From assembly GCF_036227205.1 (NCBI RefSeq), contig NZ_CP109442.1, positions 5,332,001-5,396,000 on the forward strand: a stretch of DNA of 64,000 bases, written 5' to 3'. The notes beneath the pieces were generated by a model. It did not search any database and was not told where the DNA came from. It was given only the letters and a program-made list of their open reading frames with translations. Below, in pieces: positions 16,896 through 26,153 of the stretch (the first letter of the stretch is position 1; every line of letters begins with the position of its first letter). Made by a program: the position numbers and the translations under genes. Source of the DNA: Amycolatopsis sp. NBC_01480. GTDB lineage: Bacteria; Actinomycetota; Actinomycetes; Mycobacteriales; Pseudonocardiaceae.

Positions 16896-17936
16896 TCACG
16901 CGTCGACGGTGGATACCCGGCCTTCTCGATCGAGGTACGCGCGCAGGTTCGAGGGGTCGTAGCTCAGCAGCTCCCGGCGTTCGATGACGCTCGAAGCGAC
17001 GGACTCGTGCCCCGGGTCGGTCACACCGATGGCACGCGTCACCGGCGGGATCAGGCGGTAGAAACCCTTGCGGGACTGGTACATCGGGCCCAGCGGGTCG
17101 GGGACGACACCCGGGTCGGGGGTCAGGGTGAGACCGCACGAGCGGGCCCGGTCGGCCATCCAGCGCATCGGCACGTCGGCCAGGCCGTGCTCGGTCTTGC
17201 CGCCCCCGCCGACGTCAGCGTGGTAACCCGCGAACCAGACCTGCTCCACCCGCTGCTTGCTGCCGACCGTCGAAGGCTGCCAGATCGCCGGCACGAACGG
17301 CTTGCGGTGCTCGTCGATCGACAGGGCCTGGAACGCCGCGTCCACCTGCGAGCTGAGCGCCGTGTCGTGGAATTCGAAGCGGCGGTTGAACAAATCGGCC
17401 GGCCAGACGCCGGTGAGCGGGATGCCCAGCGAGCCCACGGTGTCCCACACGCCGATGAAATGGATCCGCGGCTCGCGCGAGTAAGTCCGGCGGAACAGCG
17501 TCGCCTCGGTTTCGCGCGGGTGGCTTGCGTCGCGGCGGTCGCGGTACAGCGCGTACGCGCGGGGCACGAGGTCGACGTGTTCCGGGCGCAGCAGCCCGGA
17601 GTTGCGCACCAGCCCGGCGATGCTGCGCACCGTGTACGCGCCCCGGCTGAAGCCGACGAAGAAGATCTCGTCGCCGTCTTCGTAGGTCCGCACCAGAAAG
17701 CGGTACGCGTCGCAGACGTCGTCGGACAGGCCGAGCCCGAACGCGCCGCCCAGCAGCTTCCAGCGGACCGTGCCGACGCCGGACTGGTAGTAGACGCGCT
17801 GGGCCGCGCCATCCTCGCCGACCGGGGGCACGGACATCGCCAGCCGCGTGACGTTGCTCGGCGCGGCCACCGCCCCGTCGGCCAGGTCGGCCGTGTCCCA
17901 CGTCCCGTCGCAGCAGATCACGATCCGCTTCGGCAT
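16896..17936 (-). CDS. DUF2235 alpha/beta hydrolase
   Basis: A 346-residue member of the DUF2235 family (alpha/beta hydrolase fold, related to Tle1-type phospholipases). The N-terminus RIVICCDGTWDTAD, the nucleophile elbow VGFSRGAYTVRSIAGL and the block IGVWDTVGSLGIP are diagnostic; AGYHADVGGG contains the likely catalytic aspartate/histidine region. There is no signal peptide, so it appears cytoplasmic. No secretion system is nearby, and a housekeeping hydrolase role is as likely as an effector role. The ATG is preceded by GAGGTG. Confidence 0.88.
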   Translation of the reverse strand: MPKRIVICCDGTWDTADLADGAVAAPSNVTRLAMSVPPVGEDGAAQRVYYQSGVGTVRWKLLGGAFGLGLSDDVCDAYRFLVRTYEDGDEIFFVGFSRGAYTVRSIAGLVRNSGLLRPEHVDLVPRAYALYRDRRDASHPRETEATLFRRTYSREPRIHFIGVWDTVGSLGIPLTGVWPADLFNRRFEFHDTALSSQVDAAFQALSIDEHRKPFVPAIWQPSTVGSKQRVEQVWFAGYHADVGGGGKTEHGLADVPMRWMADRARSCGLTLTPDPGVVPDPLGPMYQSRKGFYRLIPPVTRAIGVTDPGHESVASSVIERRELLSYDPSNLRAYLDREGRVSTVDA

Positions 17937-17987
17937 CGCACCTCATTCCCGGAAAGCATCCCGGCTATCAAGGCACGGATCGCGAGG

Positions 17988-19253
17988 TCATTTCAACGTT
18001 TTGGGCAAACTCGCGCCGGCCGGTGCTGCCGGGCGGGTCAGGATGAGGAACGCCAGCAGCGCCAGCACACCGAACCCGGCCATGGTCGCGGCCATCGGCA
18101 CCGCCGTGCCTGGGCCGCCGAGGCCGACCAGCGGCGTCGCGACCCCGCCGATCACGAACTGCAGCACCCCGAGCAGTGCCGACGCCGAACCAGCCGACCG
18201 CGCGTGCTCGGCCAGCGCGAGCGAGCTCGCGTTCGGCATCACCAGCCCGATGCTGGAAACGACCACCAGCAACGGGATCACCAGGCCGATCAGCGGCAGC
18301 CCGGCCGTCACCGCGAACAGCACGCCGAGGCCGCCGACCGCCGCCACGGTCAAGCCCGCGGCCAGCAGCGTCCGCTCGGAGAACCGGCCCACCAGGCGGC
18401 CGTTGAGCTGGCCGGCGAGCACGATGCCGACGCCGTTGAGGCCGAACACCAGGCTGAACTGCTGCGGGCTGAGGCCGTACACGCCCTGCAGCGCGAAGGA
18501 GGAGCCCGAGATGTACGCGAACAGCCCGGCGAACATCAGCCCGGACGCCAGCGCGTAGCCGAGGAAAGCCCGGTCTGCCAGCAATCCCGCGTACGTGCGC
18601 AGCACCCCGCCCAGCCGCGCGGGCGTGCGGTTCTCGGCGGCCAGCGGCTCCGGCATCGCGACCGCGACGACCACCAGCAGCAGCACGCCGAACCCGGTCA
18701 GCACCACGAACACCCCGCGCCAGGTGGTGAAGTTCAGCAGCTGCCCGCCGAGCACCGGCGCGATGATCGGGGCGAGGCCGTTGACCAGCATCAGCATCGA
18801 GAAGAACTTCGTCATCGCCTTGCCGGAGAACAGGTCCCGCACGGTCGCGCGGGAGATCACGAGCCCGGCGGCTGCACCCATCGCCTGCACCGCGCGGGCG
18901 ACGATCAGCAAAGTGATGTCCGGGCTGACGGCCGCGGCCACCGAGCCCACGACGTACAGCGCCAGCCCGATCAGAAGCGGCACGCGCCGTCCGTACGCGT
19001 CGGACAGCGGCCCCGCCACCACCTGCCCGACGGCGAGCCCGACGATGAACGCGGTCAGTGTGAGCTGGACCGTCGAGTCACTCGCGCCGAGGTCGACGGC
19101 CAGGCGGGGCAGCGCGGGCAGGTACATGTCGATGGACAGCGGCCCGAACGCCGAGAGCCCGCCGAGGATCAACAGGAACCGAAGGGTCCCTTCGCGCCTC
19201 GGCGCCTTCCGCTCGGCTCTGATGCTGCGAGCGGTTTCGGCCGTAGTACTCAT
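17988..19253 (-). CDS. MFS multidrug efflux transporter, Bcr/CflA type
   Basis: Twelve-helix proton-coupled drug exporter of 421 residues in the inner membrane. The sequence LSIDMYLPALPRLAVDLGAS at the first helix, the motif A-like segment GPLSDAYGRRVPLLIGL after helix 2 and the helix-5 motif VLGGQLLNFTTWRGVF are characteristic of the Bcr/CflA drug-resistance branch. A charged, probably cytoplasmic N-terminal extension (RAERKAPRREG) precedes helix 1. It is divergent from the L-fucose operon. Substrates are unknown. Confidence 0.9.
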   Translation of the reverse strand: MSTTAETARSIRAERKAPRREGTLRFLLILGGLSAFGPLSIDMYLPALPRLAVDLGASDSTVQLTLTAFIVGLAVGQVVAGPLSDAYGRRVPLLIGLALYVVGSVAAAVSPDITLLIVARAVQAMGAAAGLVISRATVRDLFSGKAMTKFFSMLMLVNGLAPIIAPVLGGQLLNFTTWRGVFVVLTGFGVLLLVVVAVAMPEPLAAENRTPARLGGVLRTYAGLLADRAFLGYALASGLMFAGLFAYISGSSFALQGVYGLSPQQFSLVFGLNGVGIVLAGQLNGRLVGRFSERTLLAAGLTVAAVGGLGVLFAVTAGLPLIGLVIPLLVVVSSIGLVMPNASSLALAEHARSAGSASALLGVLQFVIGGVATPLVGLGGPGTAVPMAATMAGFGVLALLAFLILTRPAAPAGASLPKTLK

Positions 19254-19499
19254 GCGTGGTCCCCATCCCCAGAGTCGGCAGGCACGCGCGCCGCGCGTGA
19301 CCTTCGCTCAAACCCGCGCGCGGCTGTCCGCTATTCCGGTTGTGGCCCGGACCACCCCGGATGCCCGGATCCGGGCTGCGCGCCCCGCCTGGAGGGAGCA
19401 CGATTGTCCTGGACCGGCGGACCAGGCCCACCTGGGTGATCCGATCAATTTTCAGCCAAATCCGTCCACCCTCTAGATCCGCGGGGACGCGTGCGCTAT

Positions 19500-19510
19500 A
19501 CATCGGATGT
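19500..19510. promoter_or_regulatory. Candidate operator (box 1) of the L-fucose regulator
   Basis: ACATC-G-GATGT is a perfect inverted repeat that overlaps the TATACA promoter-like element in front of the first L-fucose catabolic gene. A 10/11 match lies at 26926-26936 between the FadR-type regulator and the second fucose operon. Shared occurrence at exactly the two pathway promoters makes regulator binding plausible. Confidence 0.6.
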
Positions 19511-19539
19511 CTTGCTGGAGTGGTGAGAGGGGAACGTCC

Positions 19540-20400
19540 GTGCAGTTAGTGCGTCTCGGAGCAGCGGGAGATGAGCGTCCGTTCGTCCGTGCCGGTGACG
19601 GTGCGCTGTACGAGCTCTCCGGGCTGACCGCCGACATCACCGGCGCCTGGCTCGCGGGCGACGGCCCGGCCCGCGCGGCCGCGGCGCTCGAAGCCGGCGA
19701 ACTGCCCGCCGCGGGCCCCGAGGCGGCCGGACTGCGGACCGGCCCGCCGATCGCCGCGCCCGGCAAGATCGTCTGCATCGGCATGAACTACCGGCGCCAC
19801 GCCGAGGAAACCGGCGCGACCGTGCCGTCCGAGCCGGTGCTGTTCATGAAGGCCCCCGACGTGATCGTCGGGCCGGACGACGACGTGCTCATCCCGCGCA
19901 AGTCCACCAGCACCGACTGGGAGGTGGAGCTCGGCGTGGTGATCGGCAAGCAGGCGCGGTACCTCGACAGCGTCGAAGACGCGCTGGACCACGTTGCCGG
20001 ATACGTGCTGTCGAACGACCTCTCCGAGCGCGAGTTCCAGATCCACCGCGGCGGCCAGTGGGACAAGGGCAAGAACTGCGAGACGTTCAACCCGCTCGGC
20101 CCGGTGCTGGTGACCGCCGACGAGGTGCCGGACCCGCAGGCGCTCGGCCTGCGCACCTGGGTCAACGGCAAGAAGGTGCAGGACTCGAAGACGTCCGACA
20201 TGGTCTTCTCCGTGGCCGAGATCGTGCACTACCTCAGCCAGTTCATGGTGCTGCGCCCCGGCGACCTGATCAACACCGGCACCCCCGAGGGCGTCGCGCT
20301 CGGGCAGCCTGAGCCCAAGCCGTACCTGCGCGAGGGCGACGTCGTCGAGCTGGAGATCGACGGCCTCGGCCGCCAGCGCCAGACGCTGAGGCAGGCCTGA
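19540..20400 (+). CDS. 2,4-diketo-3-deoxy-L-fuconate hydrolase (fumarylacetoacetate hydrolase family)
   Basis: Last enzyme of the oxidative L-fucose route, cleaving 2,4-diketo-3-deoxy-L-fuconate to pyruvate and L-lactate, inferred from the operon. The FAH fold is clear: [32 protein letters not shown], the metal ligands in [11 protein letters not shown], the aspartate in [10 protein letters not shown] and [15 protein letters not shown] near the C-terminus. GTG 19540 is chosen because GGGGA lies about 6 nt upstream; an ATG at 19507 has no such site. It is the first gene of a six-gene operon and is separated by one base from the dehydratase gene. Confidence 0.88.
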   Translation: MQLVRLGAAGDERPFVRAGDGALYELSGLTADITGAWLAGDGPARAAAALEAGELPAAGPEAAGLRTGPPIAAPGKIVCIGMNYRRHAEETGATVPSEPVLFMKAPDVIVGPDDDVLIPRKSTSTDWEVELGVVIGKQARYLDSVEDALDHVAGYVLSNDLSEREFQIHRGGQWDKGKNCETFNPLGPVLVTADEVPDPQALGLRTWVNGKKVQDSKTSDMVFSVAEIVHYLSQFMVLRPGDLINTGTPEGVALGQPEPKPYLREGDVVELEIDGLGRQRQTLRQA

Positions 20401-20401
20401 G

Positions 20402-21706
20402 ATGGCCACGATCGTCGGCATGGAGGTGCTCGACGTCCGGTTCCCCACCTCGCGGGAACTGGACGGCTCGGACGCGATGAACCCGGACCCCGACTACTCG
20501 GCCGCGTACGTGGTGCTGCACACCGACGGCGGCCCGGACGGCTACGGGCTCGCGTTCACCATCGGCCGCGGCAATGACGTGCAGGCCGCCGCCATCCGCG
20601 CGCTCGCCTCGCACGTGGTCGGCCGCGCCGTGCCCGAGGACGCGCAGGCGCTCGGCGACCTTTCCCGCGAGCTGATCGGCGACTCGCAGTTCCGCTGGCT
20701 GGGCCCGGAAAAGGGCGTCGCGCACATGGCGATCGGCGCCGTGGTCAACGCGGCGTGGGACCTCGCCGCGCGCCGCGCCGGGCAACCGCTGTGGAAGTTC
20801 GCCGCGAGCATGACGCCGGAAGAGCTGGTCTCGCTCGTCGATTTCCGTTACCTGTCGGACGCGCTCACTGAACAAGAGGCGCTGGAGATCCTGCGCGCCG
20901 CCGAGCCCGGCCGGGCCGAGCGGATCGCGAAGCTGGAGGCCGAGGGCTACCGCGCGTACAGCACGTCGCCGGGTTGGCTCGGCTACTCCGACGCGAAGCT
21001 GGTGCGGCTGGCCGAGCAGGCCGTGGCGGACGGCTTCGAGATGATCAAGCTGAAGGTCGGTGGCGACGTCGCCGACGACGTCCGGCGGCTGAAGCTGGCG
21101 CGCGAGACGGTGGGCCCGGACATCCGCGTCGCCGTCGACGCCAACCAGCGCTGGGACGTCGACACGGCGATCGCGTGGATGACCGAGCTGGCGCCGTTCG
21201 ACCCGTACTGGATCGAGGAGCCGACCTCGCCCGACGACGTGCTCGGGCACGCCGCCATCGCGAAGGCGCTCGCGCCGATCAAGGTCGCCACCGGTGAGCA
21301 CGTGCAGAACCGGGTGATGTTCAAGCAGCTGCTGCAGGCCGGCGGCCTCTCGGTGCTCCAGCTCGACGCCGCGCGCGTCGGCGGGGTCAACGAAAACCTC
21401 GCGATCCTGTTGCTGGCGGCCAAGTTCGGCGTGCCGGTGTGCCCGCACGCCGGCGGCGTCGGGCTCTGCGAGCTGGTGCGGCACCTGTCGATGTTCGACT
21501 TCGTGGCGGTGTCCGGCGAGGACACCGACCGCACCATCGAGTGGGTGGACCACCTGCACGAGCACTTCACCGACCCGGCCGTCGTGCGCGGCGGCCGCTA
21601 CCTCGCCCCGACCGCCCCCGGGTTCTCCGCGCGCATGCACGACGCGACGCTGCGCCGGTTCCGGTTCCCGGACGGTCCAGAGTGGACGGAGACGCCCAGT
21701 GAGTGA
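20402..21706 (+). CDS. fucD: L-fuconate dehydratase (enolase superfamily)
   Basis: Dehydrates L-fuconate to 2-keto-3-deoxy-L-fuconate in the cytosol, using magnesium. The N-terminus ([26 protein letters not shown], in two halves) is the hallmark of the FucD/ENOSF1 group. Active-site residues are visible: the KxK base motif in IKLKVGGD, metal ligands in [17 protein letters not shown] and ATGEHVQN, and the histidine in [11 protein letters not shown]. The length of 434 residues is normal for the family. It overlaps the next SDR gene by 8 bp, so translation is coupled. Confidence 0.93.
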   Translation: MATIVGMEVLDVRFPTSRELDGSDAMNPDPDYSAAYVVLHTDGGPDGYGLAFTIGRGNDVQAAAIRALASHVVGRAVPEDAQALGDLSRELIGDSQFRWLGPEKGVAHMAIGAVVNAAWDLAARRAGQPLWKFAASMTPEELVSLVDFRYLSDALTEQEALEILRAAEPGRAERIAKLEAEGYRAYSTSPGWLGYSDAKLVRLAEQAVADGFEMIKLKVGGDVADDVRRLKLARETVGPDIRVAVDANQRWDVDTAIAWMTELAPFDPYWIEEPTSPDDVLGHAAIAKALAPIKVATGEHVQNRVMFKQLLQAGGLSVLQLDAARVGGVNENLAILLLAAKFGVPVCPHAGGVGLCELVRHLSMFDFVAVSGEDTDRTIEWVDHLHEHFTDPAVVRGGRYLAPTAPGFSARMHDATLRRFRFPDGPEWTETPSE

Positions 21707-22457
21707 ATTCGAGGGCCTGGTGGCCGCGGTCACCGGGGGTGCCTCGGGGATCGGCCTCGCCACCGCGCAGCTGCTCGCCGCGAAAGGCGCCCGCGTGGCC
21801 GTGCTCGACCTCAAGCCCGACGACGTGCCGGAGCCGCTCGCCGGCTTCCGCTGCGACGTCACCTCCGACGCCGAGGTGACGTCCGCGATCGACGCCGTGG
21901 CCGAGCGTTTCGGCCGGCTCGACGTGCTGGTGAACAACGCCGGCATCGGCGCTCAGGGCGACGTCACGGCCAACAGCGACGACGAGTGGCACCGCGTGTT
22001 CGACGTGAACGTGGTCGGCATGGTCCGCCTGACGCGCGCGGCGCTGCCGCACCTGAAGGCCTCGCCCTCGGCGGTCGTCGTGAACACCTGCTCCATCGCC
22101 GCGTGGGCCGGTCTGCCCGCGCGCGCACTGTATTCGGCGACCAAGGGCGCGGTGCTTTCGCTGACCCTGGCGATGGCGACCGACCACCTGGCCGACCGGG
22201 TCCGGGTCAACTGCGTGTGCCCCGGCACCGCGGACACCCCGTGGGTCGGCCGGCTGCTGGACACCGCGGCCGACCCTGCGGCGGAGCGCGACGCACTCGC
22301 CGCGCGCCAGCCGATGGGCCGGCTCGTGACCGCCGGCGAGGTGGCGAACGCGATCGCCTACCTCGCCAGCCCGCTTTCCAGCTCGACCACCGGCACCGCG
22401 CTCGCGGTGGACGGCGGCATGTACGGCCTGCGCCCGCGGGGACCCGTGCAGAACTGA
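21699..22457 (+). CDS. SDR dehydrogenase, probable 2-keto-3-deoxy-L-fuconate dehydrogenase
   Basis: Classical short-chain dehydrogenase of 252 residues. The cofactor motif is [19 protein letters not shown] follows, and the catalytic serine, tyrosine and lysine lie in [10 protein letters not shown] and [12 protein letters not shown]. By position between fuconate dehydratase and the importer, it should oxidise 2-keto-3-deoxy-L-fuconate to the 2,4-diketo acid that the first operon gene hydrolyses. The acidic residue after beta strand 2 (VLDLKPDD) favours NAD over NADP. The assignment rests on context; SDR sequence alone does not fix the substrate. Confidence 0.85.
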   Translation: MSEFEGLVAAVTGGASGIGLATAQLLAAKGARVAVLDLKPDDVPEPLAGFRCDVTSDAEVTSAIDAVAERFGRLDVLVNNAGIGAQGDVTANSDDEWHRVFDVNVVGMVRLTRAALPHLKASPSAVVVNTCSIAAWAGLPARALYSATKGAVLSLTLAMATDHLADRVRVNCVCPGTADTPWVGRLLDTAADPAAERDALAARQPMGRLVTAGEVANAIAYLASPLSSSTTGTALAVDGGMYGLRPRGPVQN

Positions 22458-22487
22458 TCTGCCCACGCTGTCATCAAGGAGGATGCG

Positions 22488-23534
22488 GTGCGTACGAAGG
22501 TGATCCGGCTGGCTGCCGCCGTGGCGGCCTGTGGTTTGGTGCTCGGAGCGTGCGGGTCCACCAAGGACAAACCGGCCGCGTCCGCCGGTGGTGGCGGCGG
22601 CACGAGCGGCAAGATCGGCGCGACGCTGCCGTTGCTGACCTCGCCGTTCTGGCAGGCCTACAACAACTATGTGCCGCAGATGGCGAAACAGCAGGGCCTC
22701 GACGTGCTGCCGACGGTGAACGCCGACAGCGACCCGGCCAAGCTGATCACCGACATCGGCACGCTGCTCAACCAGGGTGTCAAGGGCCTGATGGTGACCC
22801 CGCTCGACTCGGCCGCGATCGTGGCCGGGCTCAAGCAGGCCGAGAACAAGAACGTGCCGGTGGTGGCGGTCGACGTCGCGCCCGAGGGCGGCAAGGTCGC
22901 CATGGTGGTGCGCGCGGACAACAAGGCCTACGGCACCAAGGCGTGCGACGAGATCGGCCAGCGGGTCAAGAGCGGCAAGGTCGTGCAGGTGATGGGCGAC
23001 CTCGCCTCGGTCAACGGCCGTGACCGCTCGGCGGCGTTCCGCGACTGCATGAAGCAGAAGTACCCGGCCGTGCAGGTGCTGGAGATCGCGGCCGAGTGGA
23101 AGGCGGACAAGGCGTCCTCCGGGCTCGACAGCCTGCTCACCGCGAACCCGGACATCAAGGGCGTGTACATGCAGGCGGGCGGCGTTTACCTGGCGCCGAC
23201 CGAGCAGGCGCTCAAGCGCAAGAACCTGTTCTTCCCGGTCGGCGACCCGCGGCACGTGGTGCTGGTCAGCAACGACGGCATCCCGCAGGAGCTGACCGCG
23301 ATCCGCAACGGTGAGCTGGACGCCACCGTCTCGCAGCCGGCCGACTCCTACGCCAAGTACGGCCTGTACTGGCTGAAGAAGGCGATGGCGGGCGAGACGT
23401 TCAAGACCGGCCCGACCGACCACGGCAGCACGATCGTCGAGGTCAGCCCCGGCATCCTGGAGGACCAGCTGCCCGCCCCGGTCGTCACCAAGGCCAACGT
23501 GGACGACAAAGCACTGTGGGGCAACAACCTGTGA
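22488..23534 (+). CDS. Sugar-binding lipoprotein of L-fucose ABC importer
   Basis: Extracytoplasmic substrate-binding protein, 348 residues, of the ribose/galactose type (Peripla_BP_4). The lipobox LVLGACGS places the lipid-modified cysteine near residue 21, followed by a glycine-rich linker. The domain opens with KIGATLPLLTSPFWQAYNN and shows the repeated lobes GVKGLMVTPLDSAAI and VVQVMGDLASVNGRDRSAAFRDC. GTG 22488 is preceded by AAGGAGGA. Its stop overlaps the GTG of the ATPase gene by 4 bp. Binding of L-fucose is inferred from the catabolic genes on both sides. Confidence 0.9.
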   Translation: MRTKVIRLAAAVAACGLVLGACGSTKDKPAASAGGGGGTSGKIGATLPLLTSPFWQAYNNYVPQMAKQQGLDVLPTVNADSDPAKLITDIGTLLNQGVKGLMVTPLDSAAIVAGLKQAENKNVPVVAVDVAPEGGKVAMVVRADNKAYGTKACDEIGQRVKSGKVVQVMGDLASVNGRDRSAAFRDCMKQKYPAVQVLEIAAEWKADKASSGLDSLLTANPDIKGVYMQAGGVYLAPTEQALKRKNLFFPVGDPRHVVLVSNDGIPQELTAIRNGELDATVSQPADSYAKYGLYWLKKAMAGETFKTGPTDHGSTIVEVSPGILEDQLPAPVVTKANVDDKALWGNNL

Positions 23535-25054
23535 GCGCGCCCGCTTCGGAGCCGGCCGCGCCGGTGGTGCACGCCGAGGGCGTCGGGAAGCGCTACGGGC
23601 CCACGGTGGCGCTGCAGGACGTCAGCCTCACCGTGCACCCCGGCGAGTCCCACGCGCTGGTCGGGCGCAACGGGGCGGGCAAGTCCACGCTCGTCTCGAT
23701 CCTCACCGGGCTGTCCAGGACGGACACCGGCAGCGTCTCGTTCGGCGGTGAGCCGGCGCCCCCGTTGTCCAAACAGGACGATTGGAAGGCGCGGGTGGCG
23801 TGTGTGTACCAGCACGCCATGGTGGTGCCGCAGCTGACCGTGGCCGAGAACCTGTTCCTGAACCGGCAGGCCCGGGGCGGGTTCGCCATCGGCTGGTCGA
23901 AGCTGCGCCGCCAGGCGCGGGAGCTGCTCGACTCGTGGGGGGTCGGCGTGGACGTCGACACCCCCGCGGGCGAGCTGTCCGTGGAGGACCGGCAGTTCGT
24001 CGAGATCGCGCGGGCGCTGAGCTACGGCGCGCGGTTCATCGTGCTCGACGAGCCGACCGCGCAGCTGGACAGCCAGGCGATCGAGCGGCTTTTCGAACGC
24101 ATGCGGGAAATGCAGCGCAACGGCGTCACGTTCCTGTTCATCTCCCACCACCTGCACGAGGTGTACGAGGTGTGCCAGGCCGTCACGGTGCTGCGCGACG
24201 CGAAGCACGTGCTGACCGCGCCGGTCACCGAGGTCACCCGGCCGCAGCTGGTCGACGCCATGACCGGCGAGCAGGGCGGCCTGTCCGTCCGCGACGCGGC
24301 GACGCGCGACCCGCTGGCCGCGGACTCCGCCGAGGTGCTCACCGTGGAGTCCTTGTCCGGTGAGGGTTTCCACGACGTCTCGCTGCGCCTGCACAGCGGC
24401 GAGGTCCTCGGCCTGGCCGGCAGCAACGCGAGCGGCAAGCACCAGGTGGCCGAGACCGTCTACGGGCTGCGCGCGCCTTCGTCCGGCACGGTTTCGGTGG
24501 ACGGCCGGAAGCTGCCGCCCGGGGACATCCCGGCCGCGCTGCACGCCGGGATCGGTTGTGTGCCCAGGGATCGCCACCACGAGGGGCTGGTGCTGGAGCA
24601 CTCCATCATGGACAACACCACGCTGTCCGTGCTGGACCGGCTGGGCCGGGCGGGGTTCGCCTCGCCGCGGGCCCGGCACGCGCTCGGCGCCCGCGCGCTG
24701 GGCGACTACGGCATCGTGGCGGCCGGGCCGGAGCAGCCGGTTTCGGACTTGTCCGGCGGAAACCAGCAGAAGGTCGTGCTGGCCCGCGCGCTGGCGAGTG
24801 ACCCGCGGGTGGTCGTGCTGATCAACCCCACCGCGGGTGTGGACGTGAAATCGAAGGAGGCCCTGCTCGCGGTCGTCGACCGGGTGCGGGCCGAAGGGAA
24901 AGCGGTGCTGATCGTCAGCGACGAGCTGGACGACCTGCGCCTGGCGGACCGCGTGCTGGTGCTGCGCGCCGGCGCCGTCGTCGCCGAACACCCGGCCGGC
25001 TGGTCCGACGGAGACCTCGTGGCCGACATCGAAGGAGTCGGGCTCCATGACTGA
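23531..25054 (+). CDS. Sugar ABC transporter ATP-binding protein, duplicated ATPase
   Basis: Energises the sugar importer; two fused ABC domains in about 507 residues, as in RbsA/MglA/AraG. Domain 1 has Walker A GRNGAGKST, VEDRQFVEIARALSYG in place of a canonical signature, and Walker B FIVLDEPTAQLD. Domain 2 has GSNASGKHQVAETVYG as Walker A, signature LSGGNQQKVVLARAL and a Walker B region VVVLINPTAGVDVKS in which the aspartate and glutamate positions are changed. Asymmetric sites are usual in this class. The start is GTG 23531, coupled to the binding-protein stop; it overlaps the permease gene by 8 bp. Confidence 0.92.
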   Translation: MSAPASEPAAPVVHAEGVGKRYGPTVALQDVSLTVHPGESHALVGRNGAGKSTLVSILTGLSRTDTGSVSFGGEPAPPLSKQDDWKARVACVYQHAMVVPQLTVAENLFLNRQARGGFAIGWSKLRRQARELLDSWGVGVDVDTPAGELSVEDRQFVEIARALSYGARFIVLDEPTAQLDSQAIERLFERMREMQRNGVTFLFISHHLHEVYEVCQAVTVLRDAKHVLTAPVTEVTRPQLVDAMTGEQGGLSVRDAATRDPLAADSAEVLTVESLSGEGFHDVSLRLHSGEVLGLAGSNASGKHQVAETVYGLRAPSSGTVSVDGRKLPPGDIPAALHAGIGCVPRDRHHEGLVLEHSIMDNTTLSVLDRLGRAGFASPRARHALGARALGDYGIVAAGPEQPVSDLSGGNQQKVVLARALASDPRVVVLINPTAGVDVKSKEALLAVVDRVRAEGKAVLIVSDELDDLRLADRVLVLRAGAVVAEHPAGWSDGDLVADIEGVGLHD

Positions 25055-26060
25055 CCTGATGAGCGATCCCCAGACGGCGCTGCCCGCGCCGCCGAAGCGC
25101 CGGAAGACGCTGTGGCTGCGTGAACTGGCGCTGCTGCCCGCGCTGGTGGTCGTGTTCGTCATCGGCGGGCTGATCAGCGACACGTTCCTCACGTTCGACA
25201 ACGTGATCAGCATCCTCTCGGCGGCCGCGGCGCTGTCGCTGGTGGTGCTGGGCGAATCGCTGGTGCTGCTGACCGGGAAGTTCGACCTCTCGCTCGAATC
25301 CACCATGGGCATCGCGCCGGCGATCGGGGCGATGCTGGTGATCCCGGCGGCGTCGGCCGGCTTCGGCACGCAGTGGCCCGCCGCGCTCGGCCTGATCGCG
25401 ATCCCGGTGGTCGGCGCGCTGATCGGCTTCGTCAACGGCTTCCTGATCGTGAAGCTCAAGCTGAACGCGTTCATCGTCACGCTGGCGATGCTCACGGTGC
25501 TGCGCGGCACGCAGATCGGCTCCACCAACGGCAAGACGCTGTTCGACCAGCTCGACGCGTTCACCGCGCTGGCCACCACCACGCTGGCCGGGCTGCCGAT
25601 GTCGGTCTGGCTGGCCGCGCTGCTGTTCCTGCTGTTCGGGCTCGGCCTGCGCTACCACCGCGTCGGGCGCTCGCTGTACGCCATCGGCGGCAACCGCGAG
25701 GCCGCGCGCGCCGCGGGCATCCGGGTGGACCGGATCTCCTGGGCGGTGTTCATCGTGGCCGGCGTGCTGGCCGCGATCGGCGGGCTCGCCTACACCGGCT
25801 ACGTCGGCGCGCTCGGCGCCGACCAGGGTGACGGCCTGATCCTGCAGGTCTTCGCCGCGGCGGTGATCGGCGGCGTCTCGCTCGACGGCGGCAAGGGCAC
25901 GCTGGTCGGCGCGCTCACCGGCGTCCTGCTGCTGCAGTCGGTGGACAGCCTGCTGCGCATCGCCCAGGTCCCCGCGGAGTGGCTGAAGGCGATCTACGGC
26001 GGCATCATCCTGGTCGCGCTGATCATCAGCCGCTACGCCGGCGGCAAGCCACAGACCTGA
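25047..26060 (+). CDS. Sugar ABC transporter permease (RbsC/AraH type)
   Basis: Integral membrane subunit of the L-fucose importer, 337 residues with about ten hydrophobic helices. The family blocks SLVVLGESLVLLTGKFDLSLE and GFVNGFLIVKLKLNAFIVTLAML are present, and the ATPase-contact loop with YAIGGNREAARAAGIRV is conserved. The C-terminal region AAVIGGVSLDGGKGTLVGALTGVLLL is typical. It is the last gene of the first fucose operon, and a perfect 18-bp hairpin follows 33 bp after the stop. Confidence 0.92.
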   Translation: MTDLMSDPQTALPAPPKRRKTLWLRELALLPALVVVFVIGGLISDTFLTFDNVISILSAAAALSLVVLGESLVLLTGKFDLSLESTMGIAPAIGAMLVIPAASAGFGTQWPAALGLIAIPVVGALIGFVNGFLIVKLKLNAFIVTLAMLTVLRGTQIGSTNGKTLFDQLDAFTALATTTLAGLPMSVWLAALLFLLFGLGLRYHRVGRSLYAIGGNREAARAAGIRVDRISWAVFIVAGVLAAIGGLAYTGYVGALGADQGDGLILQVFAAAVIGGVSLDGGKGTLVGALTGVLLLQSVDSLLRIAQVPAEWLKAIYGGIILVALIISRYAGGKPQT

Positions 26061-26092
26061 TCGGCCGTGATCATCCGACCTTCGGCTCGTGC

Positions 26093-26141
26093 CCTGAAGG
26101 CCACCATGAGGGCATCCCCGACTCTCATGGTGGCCTTCAGG
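26093..26141. terminator. Bidirectional palindromic terminator, dispersed repeat copy 2
   Basis: Perfect 18-bp inverted repeat, CCTGAAGGCCACCATGAG at 26093-26110 and its complement at 26124-26141, with a 13-nt loop. It separates the convergent permease and FadR-type regulator genes. Compared with the copy at 1846-1892, one base pair in the stem is swapped (T-A versus A-T) with pairing kept and loop length identical. Confidence 0.82.
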
Positions 26142-26153
26142 GACAACGGGCGG

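Noticed and set aside
16896..17936. Type VI secretion effector
   Set aside because: DUF2235 is shared with Tle1 effectors, but there is no secretion gene, immunity gene or PAAR/VgrG context.
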